Part shown: in pieces, positions 59,212 to 64,000 of the stretch
Layout of the letters: each line of letters starts with the position of its first letter
How positions within the stretch are numbered: position 1 is the stretch's first letter
DNA from: CAWJFJ01 sp963800065
GTDB lineage: Bacteria; Actinomycetota; Acidimicrobiia; Acidimicrobiales; UBA8190
Direction of reading: 5' to 3'
DNA: 64,000 nt
NCBI GenBank assembly: GCA_963800065.1
Contig: CAWCZO010000010.1
Span: 124,001 to 188,000 of the forward strand
Translations under genes and position numbers: made by a program
Notes under the pieces: model-generated
Database searches by the model: none
Told to the model about the DNA's origin: nothing
What the model saw: only the letters and a program-made list of their open reading frames with translations

Positions 59212-60558
59212 ATGTTCTCGCCGCTCCCCGACGCCGGATCGCCTTTCGTGGGCGGCACCCGGTTCGACATCTCTTCTGCCGGTTACGCCGCCGCCGAGTA
59301 CGCCTTCGCCGGCGACGCCGGCGCCTACCGGTCCGGCGGCGACGGCGTCGCCGTGGTGGAGCACGCCGCCTTCACCACCCGCGTCCTCGTCTACCGGCCC
59401 GCCGACGCGGCCGCCTTCAACGGGACGGTATGGGTCGAGTGGCTCAACGTGAGCGGCGGGCTCGACGCCGCGCCCGACTGGATCTTCACCCACACCGAAC
59501 TCATGCGCCGGGGGGCGGCGTGGGTGGGTGTCTCGGCCCAGAAGTCGGGGGTGGAGGGCGGCGCCGGCGTCCTCGGCATGCCGAGCCTCAGTCTGGTGGA
59601 AACGAACCCGGCGCGCTACGGCGGGCTCCACCATCCCGGCGACCGCTTCTCCTACGACATCTACACGCAGGTGGCCGCCACCGTCCGGACCGGCTCGGGC
59701 ACGATTCTCGACGGCCTGGCCGTCGAGAGGGTGCTGGCCGTCGGTCAGTCGCAGTCCGCCTTCCGCCTCACGACCTATGTGAACGAGATCGATCCCGTCG
59801 CCGCGGTGCACGACGGCTTCCTGATCCACGCACGCGGGCGCGCCACCGCGCCGCTCGACGACGACGGGGACCCCGCCGCCGCCCTGCGCGGAGGTCCCGT
59901 GGCCTTCCGGAGGGATCTCCGCGTCCCGGTCCTGTGCGTCGAATCGGAGACCGACCTCATCAACCTGGACTACCTGGCGGTGCGCCAGGACGACTTCGAC
60001 CGGTTCGTCCTGTGGGAGATCGCCGGGGCGTCACACGGCGACGTCTACACGTTCGTCGCCGGCCCCATCGACAGCGGTCGTCTCCCCCTCGAGGAGTTGG
60101 CGGCCGCCTGGCTCCCCGTCTCCGAGGTCTACGGCATGGCCCTCGACAGGGCCGTCAACGCCGGGCCGCAGCACTACGTCATGAACGCCGCCGTCTCTCA
60201 TCTCGACCGGTGGACCCGGGACGGGACGCCACCGGCCACATCACCGCGACTCGAGGTACGCGACGGTGCCCTCGTCACCGACGAACACGGCAACGCCCGT
60301 GGCGGGATCCGGACCCCGCACACCGACGTTCCCACCGCCGTGCTCTCGGGACTGGGGAACAGCGGCCACGCCGTCGCCTTCCTGTGCGGGAACACCACGG
60401 CGTTCGACGCCGCCACCCTCCGGACTCTGTACCCGTCGAGGGAGAGCTATCTGGCCCGGTTCACCGACGCCACCGCCGTCGCCGTGGCGAACGGTTTCGT
60501 CCTGGCCGACGACGCCGCCGAGATGGTCGCCATCGCCGCCCTCAACTCACCTCTCTGA
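59212..60558 (+). CDS. Alpha/beta-hydrolase domain protein
   Basis: 448 residues from ATG 59212, preceded by AGGAGG 4 bases away; in-frame ATGs within the repeat (59056, 59143) would add a repeat-encoded leader. Fits the Abhydrolase_10-like group: TTRVLVYRPADAAAFNGTVW, nucleophile Ser in AVGQSQSAFRL, VPVLCVESETDL with Asp, and His in EIAGASHGDVY. No signal peptide. Esterase or lactonase-like; substrate unknown. A small protein gene follows 46 bases later. Confidence 0.8.
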   Translation: MFSPLPDAGSPFVGGTRFDISSAGYAAAEYAFAGDAGAYRSGGDGVAVVEHAAFTTRVLVYRPADAAAFNGTVWVEWLNVSGGLDAAPDWIFTHTELMRRGAAWVGVSAQKSGVEGGAGVLGMPSLSLVETNPARYGGLHHPGDRFSYDIYTQVAATVRTGSGTILDGLAVERVLAVGQSQSAFRLTTYVNEIDPVAAVHDGFLIHARGRATAPLDDDGDPAAALRGGPVAFRRDLRVPVLCVESETDLINLDYLAVRQDDFDRFVLWEIAGASHGDVYTFVAGPIDSGRLPLEELAAAWLPVSEVYGMALDRAVNAGPQHYVMNAAVSHLDRWTRDGTPPATSPRLEVRDGALVTDEHGNARGGIRTPHTDVPTAVLSGLGNSGHAVAFLCGNTTAFDAATLRTLYPSRESYLARFTDATAVAVANGFVLADDAAEMVAIAALNSPL

Positions 60559-60604
60559 CCGACGCACCGCCATCCCCGACCCGAGACACCTAGGTGCTCC
60601 GAAC

Positions 60605-60862
60605 GTGTCCTCACGGCTCGACAAGAGCTGGCGAGTCCTGGCCAGTCCCTCGACGCAGGCGGTGGATCGATGTGTCGACATCTTCGCCCGCCCGGACGGC
60701 ACATTCGGATTCGAGGAGTTCCGGCGTGACCCGGAGGACATGGGGACCTGGACCCCGGTCGCGTACTACTCGGCTCAGGAGTTCGCCTCCCGGGAGGACG
60801 CCATCGCTGCCGCTCGGGAAGTCGTGCCGTGGCTGGCCCACGTGCTCGACCGCTCACACTGA
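60605..60862 (+). CDS. Small unknown protein (85 residues)
   Basis: From GTG 60605, preceded by AGGTG. SSRLDKSWRVLASPSTQAVDR, CVDIFARPDGTFGFEEFRRD, GTWTPVAYYSAQEFASREDA, then a helix ending in VVPWLAHVLDRSH. Looks like a small alpha/beta domain. Not recognised as a family. Between the alpha/beta hydrolase and the solute-binding lipoprotein; no promoter is obvious. Confidence 0.5.
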   Translation: MSSRLDKSWRVLASPSTQAVDRCVDIFARPDGTFGFEEFRRDPEDMGTWTPVAYYSAQEFASREDAIAAAREVVPWLAHVLDRSH

Positions 60863-60933
60863 CCGAGTGCCGACCCGGCACCGCCCATAGGCCGGGGATA
60901 CAGTGACCGCCACCTGAACCGACAGGGGGCAAC

Positions 60934-62241
60934 GTGGAGCTGCGCGGCGCCGTCGTGGCCGTGGCAACGGCCGTCGGGGCGGTCACGCTGGCCGCCTGCT
61001 CGAACCCGCCCGTATCCTCGACCACGTCCACCGGGCCACTGCCGTCGACGGCGCCGGGTGTATCGGCGCACGCCATCATCGTGGGCAGTCTGTCCACGTC
61101 ATCGGGGGCACTGGCCGGTCAGTTCGGAGAGAGCGTCGACGGCGTGAAGGCCTACCTGGACGCCGTCGACGCCGCCGGTGGTGTCGACGGCCGCAAGATC
61201 TACCTGAAGTACCAGGCGGACGACACCGGGTCCCCGACCGGCGACACGGCGCAGGCCCGGAACCTGGTGGAGCAGGACCACGTGTTCGCCGTCCTCGGTG
61301 TGGGAACGCCGTTCTTCACCGGCGCCTCGTTCTTCGCCGCCGAGGGCACCCCGGCCTTCGGGTACGTGGTATCGCCGAACTGGAACGACCACCCCGACCT
61401 CTTCGGTGCGTACGGGTCGTATCTCGACTACAGCGAAGTCCAGCCCGGCCTGGTGGCCATCGCCAAGACCCTGAAGGCCAAGTCCGTCGCCGTGGTGGCC
61501 TACGACATCGCCGCCCAGTCCGAAGATGCCTGCGCGTCGGTGATCAGGGGCCTGAAGCTGGCCGGTGTCCACGTGGGATTCCAGGATCTGGCCTTCGGGC
61601 TCGGCGCCAATCCCACCGCCGACGTCCTCTCCATGAAGGCCGCCCACGCCGACTTCCTGATCTCCTGCATGGAGGGATCGGACAACCTGGCATTCGACCT
61701 GGCCATGCACCAGAATGGGATGACCGACGTCCACACCCTCTGGCTCCAGGGATACGACCGGGACTACCTGAAGCAGGACCCCGCCGACATGGTCGGCGCC
61801 ATCTACCTCGAGCAGCACGTGCCCTTCGAGGCCGCCACGCAGTTCCCGGGCAAGTACCCGGCCATGGAGCAGTACCTGAAGACGATGGAGAAGTACGAAC
61901 CGGAGTGGACGTATAACGATCTGGCCTTCGAGGGCTATCTGAACGCCGTCCAGTTCGTTCAGGGTCTCCGCCAGGAGGCCGAGACGGGCAAGCCACTCAC
62001 CCAGGCCGACCTGATCGCCACCATCAACAAGGAGAAGGCGTTCACGGGCGGGCTCACGACACCGGTGAACTGGTCCAAGGCCCACACCTCGCCGGCGACG
62101 ATCCTGTGCGGGTCCCTGGTGGAGGTGGAGCCGGGCGACGTCCTGAGGGTGATCGACGTGTCGAAGAACGACGAGGTCTTCGCCTGTGTCAACAGCCGGG
62201 GCAAGCTGGTCCCGCCGCCGGCCGGGACACCCGGCCTCTGA
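60934..62241 (+). CDS. Branched-chain-amino-acid-type ABC substrate-binding lipoprotein
   Basis: 435 residues from GTG 60934. Lipoprotein signal with lipobox LAAC and Cys22. Type 1 periplasmic-binding fold of the LivK/Peripla_BP_6 group: IIVGSLSTSSGALAGQFGES, KIYLKYQADDTG, the second lobe AKSVAVVAYDIAAQSEDACA and DFLISCMEGSDNLAFDLA. No LivHMGF permease or ATPase gene is in the window, so the partner transporter lies elsewhere or it acts as a sensor. Binds an unknown amino acid, amide or aromatic acid. Confidence 0.87.
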   Translation: MELRGAVVAVATAVGAVTLAACSNPPVSSTTSTGPLPSTAPGVSAHAIIVGSLSTSSGALAGQFGESVDGVKAYLDAVDAAGGVDGRKIYLKYQADDTGSPTGDTAQARNLVEQDHVFAVLGVGTPFFTGASFFAAEGTPAFGYVVSPNWNDHPDLFGAYGSYLDYSEVQPGLVAIAKTLKAKSVAVVAYDIAAQSEDACASVIRGLKLAGVHVGFQDLAFGLGANPTADVLSMKAAHADFLISCMEGSDNLAFDLAMHQNGMTDVHTLWLQGYDRDYLKQDPADMVGAIYLEQHVPFEAATQFPGKYPAMEQYLKTMEKYEPEWTYNDLAFEGYLNAVQFVQGLRQEAETGKPLTQADLIATINKEKAFTGGLTTPVNWSKAHTSPATILCGSLVEVEPGDVLRVIDVSKNDEVFACVNSRGKLVPPPAGTPGL

Positions 62242-62268
62242 CCACCGGGAACGACGGCGCGGGGGCGG

Positions 62269-63780
62269 TCAGAGCACGCCCGACCAGGCCTCGCGCTCGG
62301 TGGCGGTGGGGTCGTGCTCGAGATGGCACGGCACGCCGAAGTACATGGTGGCCCGCCCGGTCCGGTCGTACGCCGGCCAGTCGGGAAGCCCGTCGTGGGC
62401 CGGCGAACCGGTACGGGCGAACGACGTCCACGCCGTGTGCATGGCCCCGGCCAGCGACTGCGGTGGCTCCGGCCCCGTGAGCAGTTCGATGCCCCCCTTG
62501 TGGAGATTGTCGAACACGAACGGGATCTCCAGCGCGTGGCACGAGCCCAGTCGGCCGTCGAAGGCGGTGGTGGCGAACTCGAAGAGATAGAGGAAGGTGC
62601 CGTCGGGCTGGTGCCCGGCCTGCGCCTCGGCCATCCGGATGGCCGGCAGGCGGAACATCCTGTCGGTCATGATCGCTTTGAACAGCTCGTCGTGGGTGGC
62701 CGTGCTCCGTTCCCGCCGGTAGGCGGCGACCACCGACTCCGGACTCTGAACGAACCGCCCCAACCGCCGAGCCAGCGTGTCGGCGTCCTCCACAGGACGG
62801 TCCATGAGCCCGAAGAGGTTCCACTCGTCGCGGTTCGTCCCGGTCAGCAGCGGCACCGAGGCGGCGGAGCCGTCGGCGATGGCCTCCAGGGGATGACGGG
62901 GGAGCACCGCTCCGTCGATCACCGGCCCGAAGGGCAGGCCCGACGCCGACGTCACCGGGCGACGGAGGTGACCGGCCAGCATGGACTGCCCCACCGCCTG
63001 CTGAGCCTCGAGGAGGCGCGCCGGTGCGGCATCGAGCACGGCTTCGAGGCCACCGCCACCGAGTTGGGCGACCAGGGCCCCGGTGACGGCGGCGGCGTCC
63101 TCGGCCGACGTCACATTGTGGGCGGCCCCGCTCTGGGCGATGGCCTTGGCGAACAGGCCCGCCGCCGCCGGGGTCCCGAGCAGGATCCCCACGCTCATGG
63201 CCCCCGCCGACTCCCCGAAGATGGTGACGTTGTCGGGGTCGCCACCGAAACCGGCGATGTTGTCGCGCACCCAGTGCAGGGCGGCGATCTGGTCGAGAAG
63301 GCCGTTGTTGCCCGACGTGGCGTACGACGCGTCGAGGTGACCGAGCTGCAACCAGCCCAGGACGCCGAGCCGGTAGTTGATGCTCACCACCACCACGTCG
63401 CCGTGGTGGACGAGGCTGGCCCCGTCGTACCAGGGGATGGCGCCGGTCCCGTTCACGAAGGCCCCTCCGTGGATCCACACCATGACGGGACGACGGGCAT
63501 CGTCGAGAGCCGGCGTCTGGACGTTGAGGAAGAGGCAGTCCTCGCTCCAGTCGGGGGCCGGTCCGGCGCCCACGGCACCGAGGGTGTCCCCCACCTGGAC
63601 GGCCACCCGGCCGAAGGCGGTGGCGTCACGCACATCGTCCCAACCCCCATGGGGTTCCGGTGCCCGGAAGCGCAGCGGCCCCGTCGGGGCGGCGGCGAAG
63701 GGGATCCCGGCGAAGAGAAGGAGTTCGTCCTTGCGTCGGCCGGCGATCTTGCCCGCGGTCGTGTCGGCGATGACGGCCAT
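62269..63780 (-). CDS. Type-B carboxylesterase/lipase
   Basis: 503 residues. N terminus FAGIPFAAAPTGPLRFRAPEP, SEDCLFLNVQTP, IHGGAFVNGTG (oxyanion), nucleophile Ser191 in FGESAGAMS, acidic residue in GTNRDEWNLF, and His in SCHALEIPFVF. Cytoplasmic because it lacks a signal. Hydrolyses carboxylic esters. Divergent from a truncated SDR across 178 bases with a strong palindrome. Convergent with the lipoprotein gene. Confidence 0.93.
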   Translation of the reverse strand: MAVIADTTAGKIAGRRKDELLLFAGIPFAAAPTGPLRFRAPEPHGGWDDVRDATAFGRVAVQVGDTLGAVGAGPAPDWSEDCLFLNVQTPALDDARRPVMVWIHGGAFVNGTGAIPWYDGASLVHHGDVVVVSINYRLGVLGWLQLGHLDASYATSGNNGLLDQIAALHWVRDNIAGFGGDPDNVTIFGESAGAMSVGILLGTPAAAGLFAKAIAQSGAAHNVTSAEDAAAVTGALVAQLGGGGLEAVLDAAPARLLEAQQAVGQSMLAGHLRRPVTSASGLPFGPVIDGAVLPRHPLEAIADGSAASVPLLTGTNRDEWNLFGLMDRPVEDADTLARRLGRFVQSPESVVAAYRRERSTATHDELFKAIMTDRMFRLPAIRMAEAQAGHQPDGTFLYLFEFATTAFDGRLGSCHALEIPFVFDNLHKGGIELLTGPEPPQSLAGAMHTAWTSFARTGSPAHDGLPDWPAYDRTGRATMYFGVPCHLEHDPTATEREAWSGVL

Positions 63781-63866
63781 GCGCGTTCCCCCTCACCCCC
63801 CGTCCGAGCGGACGGGACGGTGCCCAGGATGCCTCAACCCCCCGCCGTCCGGCTCTCCGAGGGAAA

Positions 63867-63890
63867 TAAAACAATTATTTCCTTGTTTTA
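63867..63890. promoter_or_regulatory. AT-rich palindrome between esterase and SDR genes
   Basis: TAAAACAA (63867-63874) and TTGTTTTA (63883-63890) are exact inverted repeats around an 8-base spacer, in the only AT-rich stretch of the divergent region (63781-63958). The position and symmetry fit an operator for a TetR-like regulator controlling one or both genes. Confidence 0.55.
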
Positions 63891-63958
63891 ACAGGGCGGA
63901 AGCGACACGCCGTGAAGGACGCCCGGTACCGCACCGGGGTCGGAGAGCGAGGCCCGTC

Positions 63959-64000
63959 ATGCCGGTTGCCGTCGTCACAGGAGCGTCCAAAGGGCTGGGG
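63959..64000 (+). CDS. SDR family oxidoreductase, first codons only
   Basis: The reading frame opens at ATG 63959 and runs to the window edge: MPVAVVTGASKGLG, the classical SDR cofactor loop TGxxxGxG. Only 14 residues are visible. Divergent from the carboxylesterase gene. Confidence 0.75.
   Translation, partial: MPVAVVTGASKGLG

Overview
This is a window of very GC-rich DNA with dense, mostly ATG/GTG-started genes, frequent 4-base ATGA/GTGA gene overlaps and strong third-position GC. Family content (BTAD-type regulator, six amidohydrolase-2 paralogues, a DUF6629-like membrane protein, a compact sedolisin, actinobacterial-type class I xylose isomerase) suggests an Actinomycetota chromosome, most likely an Acidimicrobiia-like lineage. 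That placement is inference; no rRNA gene is present.

0-14.3 kb is mostly minus strand. It holds a truncated membrane sensor, a DUF4242-adenylate cyclase fusion, and a five-gene operon (SDR, sulfotransferase, metallo-beta-lactamase-fold hydrolase, BTAD/AAA regulator, berberine-bridge-like FAD oxidase). The sulfotransferase and hydrolase are joined by a chain of four 6-codon mini-ORFs linked by ATGA overlaps. A lone VOC gene faces this operon. Next is a xylA-xylB-ino1 operon (xylose isomerase, xylulokinase, inositol-3-phosphate synthase).

14.5-26.5 kb: a carbon-acid group (HpcH/HpaI aldolase and D-2-hydroxyacid dehydrogenase facing an SDR and a divergent ketol-acid-reductoisomerase-like protein), a secreted protein, a PAS-GGDEF-EAL protein, alanine dehydrogenase, a secreted S53 peptidase, a phosphoesterase and a cupin.

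26.5-33.3 kb: a tightly packed plus-strand catabolic operon: amidohydrolase, MarR, amidohydrolase, PaaK-like CoA ligase, amidohydrolase, unknown protein, TauD-like dioxygenase. From about 29.7 to 33.2 kb it carries some twenty single-base indels. Correcting them restores full-length proteins and canonical GTGA gene junctions, so consensus error is more likely than true decay.

33.3-41.5 kb: cupin, secreted protein, fatty acid desaturase, DUF6629-like protein, a secreted protein with three Ig-like repeats, two small unknown genes, and a drug-type ABC exporter divergent from a TetR gene. 41.5-58.2 kb: a second catabolic region with acetoacetate-decarboxylase-like protein, SDR, three more amidohydrolases, amidase, class II aldolase, Baeyer-Villiger-type monooxygenase, second TauD, patatin, ferredoxin reductase, plus an ABC exporter and an EamA permease.

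58.15-59.21 kb has no convincing protein gene. It holds two unusual tRNA-like structures flanking a strongly folded 135-base inverted-repeat element, a boxA-like motif and an intrinsic terminator, all readable on the minus strand. The window closes with an alpha/beta hydrolase preceded by 11-base repeats, a small protein, a branched-chain-type solute-binding lipoprotein, a type-B carboxylesterase and the first codons of an SDR.

One theme runs through the whole window: short tandem duplications (11-18 bases) sit at the start or stop codons of at least seven genes, sometimes copying the ribosome-binding site and start codon themselves.
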